From Henricia sp. BOLD:AAB3569 (taxonomy: Eukaryota > Echinodermata > Asteroidea > Spinulosida > Echinasteridae), in NCBI GenBank assembly GCA_037783545.1, contig JBBELK010000298.1, forward strand, positions 4,464,001 to 4,528,000: a stretch of DNA of 64,000 nucleotides. Direction: 5' to 3'. The position numbers were made by a program, and so were the translations under genes. Below the pieces are notes generated by a model. It was not told where the DNA came from. It ran no database searches and saw only the letters and a program-made list of their open reading frames with translations. This document shows positions 1 to 13,100 of this stretch, piece after piece; the first letter of the stretch is position 1, and every line of letters starts with the position of its first letter.

Positions 1-751
1 CATGGCAGTGTGGTTTTCCTATTACGCGTAGGGTTTATGTCAGAGACGGAACTTTTTGCCCAATCAACGTTTCGCACAGGTGATATATTTTTATAGTGGA
101 CCCCGACCGAATCAGTAGTTAAAACTACTAAATTTGACGTGGTGTCAAAATGGTACAGAAAAAAACGGTCGTTGCCTATAGTAGACTTGATGTCAAGTCG
201 GTAACTAGACCGGTTGGTTCGTAAACCGCAGCAGCGTAGTCGCGAATGGACTGAGAACAAGTCTAGTCGGGCAAACCCTAATTAACCAGTCTAGTCGACC
301 TCTAGTTACCGACAAAACACGACCGTATTACTGAATTGGTTTCAAGTCTTAAGCTAGGTTCATACTTCTCCGCCGAACTCACTCGCCGCACACTCGCCGA
401 GTGTAGTCGCCGCAGAGATTTCACGCGATCATAAAAATCCGCTTTGCGCAAAGTAGTCGCCGAGGTATAAACGGGCTCTGCGGCGCACTTTGTATGCGCG
501 TTTTAATTCAGAGCGCGCGCATAGAAACGGGTGGAAACGACCCGTCCGCTCAGATACGGACTGACCGCGCACTGTTGAGATTGTTTGACCCTACTCGCCG
601 GAACTGCGGCGGACAAAATATCCGTTCCGCAAGTAGGTCGCCGAGCGAGTATGAATTGGGCTTTATGGTTAAGCTGCTATCTGAGGTCCCCGGAAGTCGA
701 CGAGTCTCGCAGAGTCACGCTCGTTCTCGGGGTCAACTTACACGGTCTATT
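1..751. mobile_element. Truncated copy of 700-bp AATAGACC-ended DNA element
   Basis: Shares blocks with the copy at 30500-31191: a tgtggtttt…gtagggtt block, tttgacgtggtgt, gcagcgtagtcgcg, and the right end gaggtccccggaag…cttacac(g)gtctatt. The left end is outside the window. Confidence 0.6.
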
Positions 752-889
752 ATCTCGGGGCGACGCAGGGAAGCTAGACGAACGCACCTAAATTGTGAAA
801 AGAGGGCGCTGTAAATGAAAACCAAACGTGTGCGCGCAATCTTGAAATTTGCGCACGCAAACTTAAAGATGTGTGCATGACACGGACGT

Positions 890-1107
890 ATGGCCCTTTT
901 CCAAATCTCGACTTAGGCTCAGGCTCAGGCTCAGTCCGGCTCCATGTAAACAACATGGACCCGGAGACGGAGACGAAGTCGATATTTGGAAAAAGGCCCA
1001 CCATAGAGTTGTATAAGCCGTACCAACTTCGTCCCCAGGGTGGTCGAGCATCCTGGTTCCTAATGGGGCCGAGGTCGAAGCCGTACGGTTTATACAACTC
1101 TATGGTG
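890..1107. repeat. Two adjacent hairpin elements
   Basis: About 890-998 folds on itself (tggcccttttccaaat… against atttggaaaaaggccca). Directly after it, 999-1107 folds again (ccaccatagagttgtataa against ttatacaactctatggtgg). Both are MITE-like. Confidence 0.7.
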
Positions 1108-1590
1108 GTCACTGATCGATTTCCCTCATGCCTCAATTTCGCCCCAAAATTAAGTGCCTATAACTTAGTTACTGCAGGGCGAAGCAGTCGCAACTCGTAC
1201 CCGCACACAAAATACACTAGTCAGTGCAGTGACAGTAGTGTGGTATGGTATGCGAGTGGTAAAGCAGTGTGTCAGACTGTCAGCACAGTAACTTGCATGA
1301 CTTGAGAGCGAGGCCAAGGAAACGGCACGACTTTAAATAATCTGTGAGATTTGTTTGTAAAAAGGTAAGCTACATCATACTGCACGAGATAGCCCAGCTG
1401 ATGGCGGTTGTGCAGTAGCTGATACAGATACAGATAACCATTGATTGTAACATGTGTAAGCATAAATCATGGGCTAATTTGTCGGTCCCCATGGTCCCCG
1501 TTTCCACTTTGCATGCTTCGCCCCGTTTCCACTTCGCCCCGTTTCTAGCACCATACTAGGGCGCTTTCGATTACATGACGACAACGTCGT

Positions 1591-1637
1591 CTGCGCATGC
1601 GACGACCTTATCTACTGCGCATGCGACGACCTTATCT
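1591..1637. repeat. 23-bp direct repeat, two copies
   Basis: ctgcgcatgcgacgaccttatc occurs twice back to back; the core tgcgcatgcg is palindromic. Confidence 0.7.
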
Positions 1638-1810
1638 TTTTATTCTCTTTCAAATTTCACAATGTGCCTTGCCCTTGGGGTATTTTGGCGTTGTGTAGAG
1701 AAAGGCGACAGGGGTTGGTCCAACAATTGCATTTTCGGGTCACGTGGCTGATTACGCGTCATTGTGAAAGTCGAAATTAGGCACATACCAAAGCATATGA
1801 TATCACAGCC

Positions 1811-1896
1811 TTTAAGGCACAGGCTCGTCAGCAATGCGCACACGCCAAGTTCATGAATTTGGCGCGCACGCATTGCTGACGAGCCTGTGCCTTTAA
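1811..1896. mobile_element. TTAA-flanked palindromic MITE (copy A)
   Basis: Near-perfect hairpin with ends TTTAAGGCACAGGCTCGTC and its complement, and TTAA at the boundaries. A second copy is at 63072-63213. TTAA duplication is typical of piggyBac-type transposition. Confidence 0.75.
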
Positions 1897-2011
1897 CTGT
1901 GCCAAATAAAATTTGACCTTTCCTGGTTTTGCAAATTGTAGTGTTTTCAGAAACTCCCTCAAAAGGGCATTTAAATAGGTTAAAAAGTGTCCTTATGGCC
2001 CTTAAAAGAAT

Positions 2012-2524
2012 GACATAGTTCCAAGCTATCAAGCCGAACCCGCGTAACCGTCTACATTGTACATGTATGACCAATCACAACAGAGCTACACAGACAGTGC
2101 ATTACCATATCATTCTCAACAGCTACGCACGTGCTTGTAGCCGTACGCGGTAGCGTGTAGTTGTATGCAGCAAACCCCGAGTGAATTTCGGTTTCAACGT
2201 CGTGTCATTTGCTGTTCAAAGGTAAGAAAGTGCGTATTTTATGAATATACGACATCCCTGTATTACTGGTCCTTTACTCAGTGTGTGCTAAGATAACTGT
2301 CGACCCTAAAACATGAAAACCTTTGTGCCTTCCATGCTGATCTCATTTATTTATTTATTTATTTATTTTATATATTTACCCAGGGTAAGTCAGAACAGCA
2401 ATATGCTGGTTTCCACCGACGCCCTTTGTTCGTGCATTGTCACTATTTTTGCGATAGCGTGTGAGGCATACTAGCAACAATGTCCAATGGGTCAGGGTTA
2501 ATTGGGCAATCTCAGAACTATGCA
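2012..2524. mobile_element. TGCATAGTTCCGA element, diverged copy
   Basis: Left end gacatagttcca and right end tctcagaactatgca; the internal sequence matches 49093-49534 and the two copies at 19-20.5 kb. An ATTT microsatellite (about 2344-2370) sits inside. Confidence 0.65.
2344..2370. repeat. (ATTT)n microsatellite
   Basis: About six tandem atttatttattt units. Confidence 0.9.
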
Positions 2525-3041
2525 ATGTCTAATCATATACAAAATCATTCAAGCGGGAATGCATACCCTCGATAAAATATCTGCGTACACTCCACAATAT
2601 CCCTAACTTGTTATGAGTAGTGTAAGTTGAGTCTATGTACACGTATGTATGCGGACTTATAACGCCTGTTAAAAATGTGTTGGTTTTTAAGCTCTCCAAT
2701 AAGTGTTGGTACCAGCATGTACGGATGTATGCATGGTAGTACGTTGCGTGTGATAAGAGCCCAGCATTTTTTCTTGAGTTGTATTTCTTTAGCTCCTACT
2801 GGGTGCAAATTGTTCCGGAGATAATGCTACGATTGTTGGTTTGTTTTACTGGCTGTTGTAAAGGTACAGTGTATATACTGTATGTATTGTATTGAGTCAT
2901 GGAGGAAGGAATGATTGAGTCAATGCATTTAAAACGCCACTTCAGTGCGTCAAATTGTTGTGATATTCAGCAAGTCTGCACATACTTGTATGTCATGCTT
3001 GTGTACCGGTAATTTTCTATGAAGCTGTAAACATACATGTA

Positions 3042-3700
3042 CACTCGGCAAAAGAAGTTCTTGGACACTTGTAAAAGTTCAAATAATTTTTAAAAATAAT
3101 TCATAAAAAGCACATTATTGTATATCAATATGACCACACAATAGTTCTCTACCAGCATGATATGGAGTTAACGCGTGAGCAATCATGCATGGCTGGTTAC
3201 ACGCATTAAACAATAGCAAGTACAGTAACAGAAAATTGCAAGAAATGGAGCATTCAGTTATTCAATTGTGAAACAGTTTATGTGGCATAATGATCCATTG
3301 AAAGAAAAAAGCAGTATGTTTCTTTGCTGGGGGTTCATTATTGAACAAATCCCGTGCACATTGTCAAGTCAAAATTAAATGCCATTTTGAAAAGAAGAGG
3401 AAATTATCCATCTTGGATGCATCATTATTCCACTGGAATTGTTAACAAAATTTAGGCCTGCAGGATGGACATGATTATTAGCATTTGAATGCTCCATTTC
3501 TTGCAATTTTCTGTTACTGTACTTGCTATTGTTCAATGCGTGTAACCAGCCATGCATGATTGCTCACGCGTTAACTCCATATCATGCTGGTAGAGAACTA
3601 TTGTGTGGTCATATTGATATACAATAATGTGCTTTTTATGAATTATTTTTTAAAATTATTTGAACTTTTACCAGTGTCCAAGAACTTCTTTTGCCGAGTG
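3042..3700. mobile_element. Tc1/mariner-type non-autonomous element with 215-bp inverted arms
   Basis: The arms 3042-3256 and 3486-3700 are near-perfect reverse complements (ends CACTCGGCAAAAGAAGTTCT). TA lies at both boundaries and the ~230-bp spacer has no coding capacity. Confidence 0.85.
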
Positions 3701-4102
3701 TATATGGTACAATTTTAGCTGTGCATTGACTGCATTCGACTCCAGCACATGTTTATGGTAGGTTTGTTAGTTTGTAAAACTGGTAAGTTTTAAACTGTGC
3801 AGAGTAATGTATTGTAGGATCTATGGTTGGAGATAAAGAGAGATAACGTTGGACAAGTTTTGTTACTGTTTAGAAGAGTCTGGTGGGGAAAACCGAATTC
3901 TTGAGAGTTGAACAACCTCCATGGTATATTTTTCAAAGTTTGATTTTTATTATTTTTATTACTTCTGACACATATAAACTAACGACAGTACAATTTATGT
4001 AAACACAGTTTTACACCTTGCGATGGCCCGCCATGTTTTTGTTGTTGTTTTTTTGGCAAATTGCTTAATAAAGTGATTTTTTCCTGTCCAAAAGTATATA
4101 AT

Positions 4103-4271
4103 AGGCTGTGTTCGGGCGTGTACTCGTGTTAACATGAGTATACTCCTGCGCGTGCGAACGGCAAGATTAACGACACTTGGGTCAATGAAAGTATGCTCTC
4201 GCTACTCCCCAACAAATTGGGTGTGTGCTCTTACTCCTGATGAGTGCCATGTGATTTGTACGAAGATGGAT
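4103..4271. repeat. Dispersed repeat shared with 13990-14183
   Basis: ttcgggcgtgtactc, gtatactcctgc and ctctcgctactcccc recur in inverted orientation in POR intron 4. Confidence 0.65.
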
Positions 4272-4432
4272 ATAAAAAAACAGTTTCTTTTGTAGACAAT
4301 AAATCCGGTATGTATTTAAGCAGTACAGTACATGTACATTGATTACACCAACCTTTTTACTTCCACATCCAAATTTGAGATTGCAAATTTCCTGTTTGTT
4401 TTCCCCATTGATAGTACATTTTGGGGAGGTTA

Positions 4433-4797
4433 CCGGTAGGCAGTGTTTTAGTACTCGAGTCCAGGACTCGGACTTAAGTCGGACTCGAGTCACAATTTTC
4501 TTTTCTTGGACTCGACTCGTGTCACATTAGAAAATGACTCGGACTCGGACTCGACCATGAGGACTCGGACTCGAACATGGTGACTCGTGACTCACAAGTC
4601 ACATATTTCAAAAAAAGAAAAAAGACATTTGCCTGCTTAATGCAGGATTATTGGGAAAGAAACAGTCCGATGCGTGAATATGTACAATGCCCCACCAGGC
4701 CGGCCCCACCGTGACTCGGACTCAGACTTGAGAAAAGTGACTCGAGACTTGGACTCGGACTCGATATTGGTGACTCGACTACAACACTGCCGGTAGG
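4433..4797. mobile_element. hAT-type non-autonomous element with 8-bp target duplication
   Basis: Element 4441-4789 starts CAGTGTT and ends AACACTG. It is flanked on both sides by the exact octamer CCGGTAGG (4433-4440 and 4790-4797), as expected for hAT transposition. The interior is a degenerate array of GGACTC/GACTCG words. Confidence 0.85.
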
Positions 4798-4935
4798 CCT
4801 ATTTAACATGATTACCCCCGGTATTAGGTTAGAACAAAATTCGTTTTCTGAAAAAAAATATCTGTACAAGCTCTTTTAAAACCCTCTTTTTTTTTAAATA
4901 ACACACTTTTGGACACCCTAATTCTAAGAATTGGG

Positions 4936-5926
4936 GTGTTTCAAAATATGGTGAAATATCTGTCAACCAGAATTTTAAAAATTAAGTGACTTTAAATAAC
5001 CATATATCTCTACGGATTTTAAACCAATTTACACCAAATCTTCTGAGAAGTTGTAATGTTAATCGAAGCCATTATTGTTTTCATATAATAGGTACATGTA
5101 CTAGAGTGACAAATCAGCAAAATTGTTGTTATGCATGGGACATTCTCTGTTTGACGCGAAAAGTGTTACGCATGGGACACATTTATTTCCAAAACAAAAT
5201 TTCTAGAATGAAATTTGTGGGTACACATACAATGGATTGTAGGTCAAGTCGCCCCCGACCGACTCACCCCCTGACCGACTCGCCCCCTTACTAAGTCGCC
5301 CCCTGACCAACTCGCCCGGCCCAGTTTTCGTTTGCGCGGTAGGCGAATGTCGGCTGCATTTTCCCCAATAGTAACAAACGTTAAAAGACGAAGGTAACGG
5401 GAATGTGTTCACATCGCAGGATCCGCGTGTGGCATAAGGCTTTATTTTATTTATCGGAAAATGTTTATGCAATAAGGAAATACGGCAGTCAAGAACCTAC
5501 ATTGTATTCAGCCGTGTGTGTACTATTTGCCAGTAACATATCGCAAAAAGGATCATGCACAATCACTATCCGCGGCCCGGCGCCACTTCGCCAAACACTT
5601 TATAATCCGCGATTGGCCACTTTACATAATTGGGTCAAGGGGGCGAGTAGGCTAAGGGGCGAGTCGGTCAGGTTGCGAGTCTGTCAGGGGAAGAGCCGGT
5701 GAGGGAGCGAGTCGGTCAGGGGGGCGACTTGGAAAGGGGCGAGTAGGTAAGGGACGACTCAGCCAGGGGGCGACTTTACCTGATTCCATACAATGTATGT
5801 AAGCTTGGCAAAGCCCAACATATAAAATATTCAACTGGTGAATTAACTGACAGTTATTGCTAGTACCTGTTATTGTTAAAGGGCATAAACTTGAAATTTC
5901 ACTTTATTTTGAAACACCCCATTTTC
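4936..5926. mobile_element. GGGGTGTTTCAAAAT-ended element split by a foldback insertion
   Basis: Ends are GGGGTGTTTCAAAATAtgg and its complement at about 5910-5926. Interior words (acgcatgggacacat, aactgacagttattgct) match a second copy at 26330-27200. Confidence 0.65.
5235..5786. mobile_element. Foldback element with arrayed inverted repeats
   Basis: Both ends are arrays of 16-17-bp units (left CGCCCCCTGACCGACT-like, right its complement) around a single-copy core. A 9-bp duplication CATACAATG flanks it (5226-5234 and 5787-5795). Foldback elements with arrayed termini are established in sea urchins (TU elements). Confidence 0.8.
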
Positions 5927-6446
5927 ATGTACATGCCTACAAAACTTGATTGCATTTTTTGGGTTAAATATTGATTGTGTGAACTTGTACAAATGTGACA
6001 TGTATACATGTACCTGTACCACAACAGTATTGTGGAAACATGGTAAAGTTAACTTTTTAGCAATTTTTGAAACCCGCACATACCAGTATTGTGTGACAAT
6101 TGTATAGTATCAGTTACACGTAGTCTGTAGAACAGGTTCACCTCGATGCTAGTGCACTTTGAACCAAATTTGTGCAAGTTCAAATTATTAATAATAGGAC
6201 GGAAAGATTGGCACAGGTCTTTTTATTGTGTAATGTGGTGAAGACTGCTGCACGTAGGCACAGACAAGTACTGGTACATGTACATGTACTGCATTCTGCA
6301 TTCTGCATACTGTATGGAGCCAACTTTGTTAGGTACTGTACATTCTGACCAGTCCAGCACTAAAATACAGGCTATATTATAAAATTATAATTTCCTCATC
6401 AAATGTACCTGTACAGGTACATACAATGTATGTATAGTATGTATAT

Positions 6447-6853
6447 GACCCCGTTCTCACTAGAGAAATTGCTTCGTTCGACGATAATTTGACGATAATT
6501 CGATGATAATTCGATGTGAACGCACGCCTCTTCATTCGACGAAGACATCGCTTCATTCGATGAAGCAAATTTGGCAGGCCTGTTGCATAAGCGAGTTGTG
6601 CGTCGAGCGCCTAGCAAGAGTTGTTTTTGACGCACCGCTGGAAACCACATACCGGTAGCGCGTCTAGACGCTTGAAGCTCAGCGCTTAATGCGCGACGCA
6701 CATGTACGACCTCGCACGGCTTAATTCGATCTTCGTTAGCGGTCGCTCATCGTTCGATCTTCGTTAAGTGATATGTGAACGCACGCTTCATTAACTAACG
6801 ATGATTAACTAATCTTCGTCGAACGAAGCGATTTCTCTAGTGAGAACGGGGTC
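6447..6853. mobile_element. GACCCCGTTCTCACTAG MITE upstream of POR exon 1
   Basis: Inverted ends GACCCCGTTCTCACTAGAGA and complement, with an AT-rich interior of cttcgttcgacga words. Further copies at 25030-25380 and 43309-43659, and a decayed one at about 46590-46780. It ends about 120 bp before the first POR coding exon. Confidence 0.8.
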
Positions 6854-6970
6854 TATGACATTGTATGAAGGACTCAAAATTTCATCTGGACACTATAGAC
6901 TGAGATATGGTATGTCACAAAGCGTGACCCAACTTAATGGACAATATTTTTGTCATTTCTTGGTCCACAG

Positions 6971-7148
6971 ACAGAATGGCGACTCCCGACTTGTCTGAAA
7001 TGGCTAGTAAGGAAGTGGCTGAACCCATGTTTGGTGTGTTGGACATTGTCTTAGTAACAGTCAGTCTGGGAATTGGAGTTTATTGGCTCTTCTTCAGAGT
7101 GAAAAAAACAGCCGAACAGCCTCCAGTAATCAAAAAGCTCTCCATGGC
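6971..7148 (+). CDS. POR: POR coding exon 1: start codon and membrane anchor
   Basis: Acceptor ttggtccacag precedes the exon and the ATG at 6976 sits 5 bases in, in a good context (cagaATGg). It encodes residues 1-57 plus two bases. An acidic lead is followed by a hydrophobic run ([20 protein letters not shown], residues 21-40) and a basic stop-transfer patch RVKK, the usual POR signal-anchor layout. Donor is GTAAGTA. An in-frame ATG at 6937 lies upstream of the acceptor and is probably intronic. Confidence 0.93.
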
Positions 7149-10100
7149 GTAAGTATATTATTGAGTGACAATGTGCTACTTAGGCCGGGGGGGTCACATG
7201 GGACAATTTTCATAATTACGCGATTGTGATATGACTATGATACGATCGCAATATTTCCAATGATGACCGGGGTCACACAACATACTTATTGTAATCAATT
7301 GTAATAAAGTGGGGTCACACGCACACACAACGAGGTCGTAATCGACTTGAGGTCTGGACAAACATGCACTCGAACGTCACTCGTCAAGTGTCCGACGTTC
7401 TGATTGCTTCATGAGGTTTGAGCAGTGCATCAAAAACGACACTTCATTTTCATGCAGGGGCTTAAGGGATGGATTGTAAGACAATGATGATAAAATTGGA
7501 TCATAAGCGTTTTTTGCCAATTTATTGTAATCCGATTACTGTTGGATTACAATCAAATGATGAGAATTCTCGCCGTTGACCGATTATGATACGATTACAA
7601 TAGATTTGGGGTCACACACAAAAAAATCTTGTAATTGTACTGTACAATAGTACCGTAATACTATAAATTATGAGGTTGTAATTTGTGTGACCCCAGCCTA
7701 AGGCCGGGGTCACACAGGAAATATCGTAATTACTCTATCATGAAACGATCATGATAGAATGAACGACGAGAGCGGTCACACTCAAATCTATCATGATAGT
7801 ATCACAATAGAAAACAACTAGATGATGAGAATTCTCTTCATGCACCTACATGTACATGTACATGTACATGTACACGTATCATGATACTATCATGATAGAT
7901 TTAGGGTCACACGGACAAAATCTCATAATGCTATAGTAATACTATGATAAAGTGGATTCTTGTAATTCGTGTGACCCCGGCCTAAGACATTATCTTTTTA
8001 TGGTCATTTCTGAACCACTGGGATGTGCACCACATTTTCTGAGAAAATGGTTAATACAGCAAAAAATGGAAATTATCACATAAATACCCAATACCCACAT
8101 GTTTATATTACAATAGTAAATGCATTTCATAAAGGAGAGACATGATTAATTTCTTATTTTTATTTTCAGCCCAACGTTAACCAGGGGCAGCAATGCGGGA
8201 TTCATCGACAAAATGAAATCATCAGTGAGTACTGAAATTTCCTTTTTGAAATAGGAAATAATGGGTTCAGTCCATAATCGAAGAAGAAAAAATAAAATGG
8301 ATTAGACAGGCCACATGTACTGTACACTGCGCATTACAAACCAAACACGGGAAGTCGGACTTGGGGGAAGTCTAGGCCTTACTGTGAGTTGAATTATTGG
8401 CTGATTGCCGATAATTCAAAATATTGACATTAATTGTTTGATAACTAAAGGTTCATCGATATTTTTATTTTTTCTCGTTGATGTCTCATTTGAAAGCGAA
8501 AAACTTTTACGTTTGTAGAAAATATCAATTCAAGAGAAGAAAAAAAAGGTGCCACACCCAAAACGCACGGACAAAACATCTTTAAAGCGAATTGGTGAAA
8601 TGGGCTAAGCAGCAAACTTACTCCTGGTTTGGTTTGTAGATAATGTCTGAGTGAATTTTTTTAATTGAAAAAAATGTAAGTGCAAGTTTAAAATAAATTA
8701 CAGGATTCGTGATATTTTTTTAAAAGGATACTTGGATTATGGTATGTTTTGTTATTGTTTTTATAAAATATTATTTAATTTCATTTTAGATTTCGTTTCG
8801 CTTCAGGCATGTGGCTGATTTGTTTCACATTGGAATTTGTTATTCCTCGTAGTACATGTATTTGGCTGTAAAAAATAAGTATTGTGCCCAAAATGGGTAT
8901 ACATCATTTGGTAAGGTCTGAAAAGTTGACCATTAGTTTTTTTCCGTAAAATGACTTAACAAGTTCACGTATCAGTGTGTGCAGATTTGATAGAAAAACC
9001 TAAATTTAGAAGTGGACAATTTAAGATTTTCTTAGAAAATGCTCAGCCAGTCTCACATGTTTTGTACACAAATTCTAAAGCCATGGTCAACTACTAATTC
9101 TTTTAAATGAAACTCTTCACGTACTTATTCTCAGTTAGCCTTCATTGTGCCCGAAATTGCTGTACGTTACAGAGGCTTTAAGTGCTAATGGGTTAACATG
9201 TCTTTGTCATTACTCAATTCCATTTTCCAAAAATGGCCATGATGCAAGTCCGTGATAGCAAACACGAACATCGCAAAAGCCACCCAATATATTTTTGGCA
9301 TTGTAACCTTCATACATGTATGTTGGGACAAATTAATCGTGATAAGCAATCTTGACTTGTGCTCTGTAGCCGGGCACAAGGTACTTCAACTTTGCCCCAT
9401 AGGACTACATGTGCACGGTGTCCACAGTTGCTGACTAAGGTACAAGTTAATGTACTTTTAAAATGCAATCAAACTTTTGCAAACTTTTTTCAAACATTAG
9501 AAAAAAATGCATCATGTTTTGCACCAGTACTAGATGGGTCTTTCCATGCTAATGGGCCTATTTGAAAAATAAGTCAATAATTCCTTTCAGATGTCTTCAG
9601 TTTATCTCAAACGTAAAGAAATTCCATTGTACTGTTCCCAGGAGATAACTTTTGCCAAAAAATGTAAGAAAATGCTGCCACAACATACATTTCTGTAAAG
9701 CTTGTGTACAAATTGTCCATATACGTATGTAACGGTGGACAGACAAAATTGTGACTTAAAAAAGACGAATCAGACCCGGGTCTGATGCGCCTTTTTCAAT
9801 GAACTCCCCTTTTTGAAGATTGCGGAGTTCGATTCGGCAAAGGCAAATCGAGTGTAAACGGGCCTTAATGCGCACATATTCACCCTGCTGTGTGTTTAAG
9901 GCCCAGCAAACCAAAAACAAACAAAATATTGTATTTGTTAATTTTATTTACGTCAAATTAACTTTCGTCTTCATTTGGGTTTTTTTTTACAGGGAAGAAA
10001 TGTTGTTGTATTTTACGGCTCTCAAACGGGCACAGCGGAGGAGTTTGCAACACGGTTATCCAAAGATTCGCAACGGTACGGAATGAAAGGGCTAATAGCT

Positions 10101-13100
10101 GACCCAGAGGAATGCGAAATGGTGAGTGTCTGTGTTGTGAGGTGTGCTTAAACAGAACTTTCTCATGATTGCTGTATTGTATGTACATGTATGTAAGAGC
10201 ATGTCTTGCAAGTAGATGTACAGTAAAGTATCGTCTTTAATAGACTGCCGAAGTGAATACGTCACCTTTTGTTGGTTGCCTAGGCAATTGGATCTAAACT
10301 AAAAATCACTCAACCGTGTCCCAGTGCTTATCCAATGGTACTTTTCCCGACGGCCATGATAGTTTAGATCCAATTGCCATGGCAACGCACGTCACACTTT
10401 GGCTGTCTATATGCAAGCATGGTTCTTGGATGGATAGTCTGTGTTAACATACATGTACCTCATACCATAAACGAAAGTCTCGTTCTCAATGACCCATTCA
10501 CTGTCACATGCTAGTGGTTATTTTTGCTATTTATTTTGTGGTTATTTTTTGCTGCTTATGCGCAAGCGTAGTAAACTACCCGGGAAACAGTTTACTATGC
10601 ATGCGCTTTATCATGTTTATTACAAAATAACTCTTTCTTGGCTACCCGGGAATAGTTTACTAGTACGCACGCACTTCACGAAGAAGCCGGGTTCAGTGCA
10701 TACCGGGTTTGGTATGTACATCAAGGTTCCTAAATCATCATCATTACCCCTGATCATAGGGCTCCATTAAATCACTTCAATATACCATCTCAGCTTCCTG
10801 GGGAGTAGACACACCTGCTTCGGAAGGAATGTAAAGCAATTGGTCCAGTGTGTTAATAGGTAATGCACTTTAAAGATGCCAGAGCATTCTTCCGTGAAGA
10901 GCAAGGGGACTCGCCGGTGTCTCTGGCTGTTTATAATTCATCATCTCCTCAAGGGTTTCCTTATGCTTGTGAGTGACAGTGCAGTGTTCTCCACTGCCGG
11001 TTTTGTACGGGCGCGCTGTACATGTACATGTTCATGTGAATCCAGTTATGTCTTCAGTAACCATGGTAACTCTTCATTTTGAAACTGGTTACACGTACAT
11101 GTACATACATATGTACATCTACATCTTCACAAAATGTGCATATTAGCACATTTTCTCTTCACTAACTACAAGGTACATGTACATGTACATCATGAAATGT
11201 GCACCTGACGAGGTTACCTCATGAATGCTACATGTAGTACCCGGTATCTGTTGTATTCCCATGTCCACCTGTCCATTAAAAAAAAGTATGCATTTCCTGT
11301 CTGTGATTTTGAAGTTGTGATTTTGAAGTTAAAATTTATACATATTTCCGGTTCTAAATACATGTAATAATGCTCGCAGTATACAAGTATGTAAAATACA
11401 TGTACTTACTGAGTACTTGTTAAATATTTTTTACATCCTGACCGTCTGATTATTCCTACATGTAGGTCAAAATGAATCTTCAGACGAAATTTACCACTTT
11501 TTACGTGTACTTTAGAAAAAAATCCAGATTCTGTGGACTTTAGCTCGTCGCTGGGACAGGCTAATTTGTTTGCGCACTTATTGGTCAATTTTTTACGACA
11601 CGTGGCCACGAGGTCACGTCTCTTTCTTGTAAACGGACGTAAAATTTTTCCCAGCAGACACGGCATGTCTTGCACACAGTACACTAATTTTATTCGTTAA
11701 CATACTATTTATTAATTATTCGTCTGGCAGCAAGCAACCCACATTGCTCCATGGGTCTGTACAGTGTACCGTATATGTTACCTTTGCGTCACGTGTTTCG
11801 ATCACAGAAATCTGCGATGGCACATCAGCCTGTAAGGGTGCTGGGTACAAGCGAATCATGGACTTTGCTATCTAAAACTGGGGTTTTTCTGTTTTTCATT
11901 TTGCAGTGAACGATATACATACAGTATGTACATGTATATTTTGGGATGAATTGAATTTGTGTCTCATGAGACGAAAAATAATTGTTTTACTCATTTCTCA
12001 AAGACTATAACACTTTAGACAAAACCATTTCAGGGGAAGTTATGTGTAAATCTGTGATCATTTCTGATTTTCGAGATACCAATCATGTATACTGCCTTGA
12101 AAGCGTGTGTGCATGAATGTTGTGAGCAAAGGAATAAAAACAAATTGAAATGGAAGTCATAAATATGCCTTATCATGACATTTCATTTCTTGTTAAATAT
12201 GTTGAATGCAGGAGGACCTATCACAACTGCCAGAAATAGAGAACTCAATGGTTATATTCTGCATGGCCACATACGGCGAGGGTGACCCAACTGACAATGC
12301 ACAGGAGTTCTATGATTGGCTACAAGATGGCGCTGTGGGACTGGCTGGCCTCAGATACGCTGTGAGTATAGACCGTATCGAATAGCTGCCACCTACAAGA
12401 CTACTTGGGCAACTTTTATTATTTAATTTGGTCATCAATGTGAGCACAAAATGCGCAACCATGTATGTCCTTACGGAACAAGGGAAACTGCAATTCGATA
12501 CGGTCTATTTTTTTATATTAAGTATATTTTGCCCAAAATGCTCTGTACATGTACATCTAGGCCATTAACATCACAATATCACAATGAAACGAGATAATAA
12601 TAAAAAATAATAATAACACAAGCATTTGTAAAGCGCCATCTATCTATGTAGACATATTCCGAGGCGGCTGTTGCCATTATTACCGCTGCCATCAGGGAAT
12701 CACCAGAACCATTTTGCTTCAACTAGGTGGCTGCTGGTCAGGCGCACAACCCTATCAGCAGTTAGATTGTGGCATTCCCCTTAACAGCTTCCCATATATC
12801 GCTTGGGTTGACGAGGCAACTGGGATTAAGTGCCTTGCCCAGGGACACAGACACGTTGGTCGAAGTGGGGCTCGAACCCCCAACCTCTGATTGGGAGTCC
12901 CGCTTCATACCCACTAGACCACACGCGCACCACAATAGACCGTATTGAATAGCTGCCACGTCTACAAGACTACTTGGGCAACTTTTATTATTTAATTTGG
13001 TCATCAATGTGAACACAAAATGCGCAACCATGTTTGTCCTTATGGAACAAAGAAACTGCAATTCGATACGGTCTATTTTATACGGTCTTTTTTATATTAA

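Noticed and set aside
494-1305. Overlapping open frames of 106-144 aa near the left edge
   Set aside because: They fall inside a transposon copy and self-complementary hairpins; amino-acid content reflects GC-rich repeats, with no conserved motif.
4441-5786. CRISPR-like regular repeats (GACTCG and CGCCCCCTGACC units)
   Set aside because: Spacing is irregular, units are degenerate, and they are bounded by transposon ends with target duplications.
6937-6975. Upstream in-frame ATG as the POR start
   Set aside because: A good acceptor (ttggtccacag) lies between it and the family-like start MATPD at 6976, so it is most likely intronic.
9820-10086. 88-aa frame overlapping POR exon 3
   Set aside because: Different frame from the FMN-loop coding sequence and includes intron.
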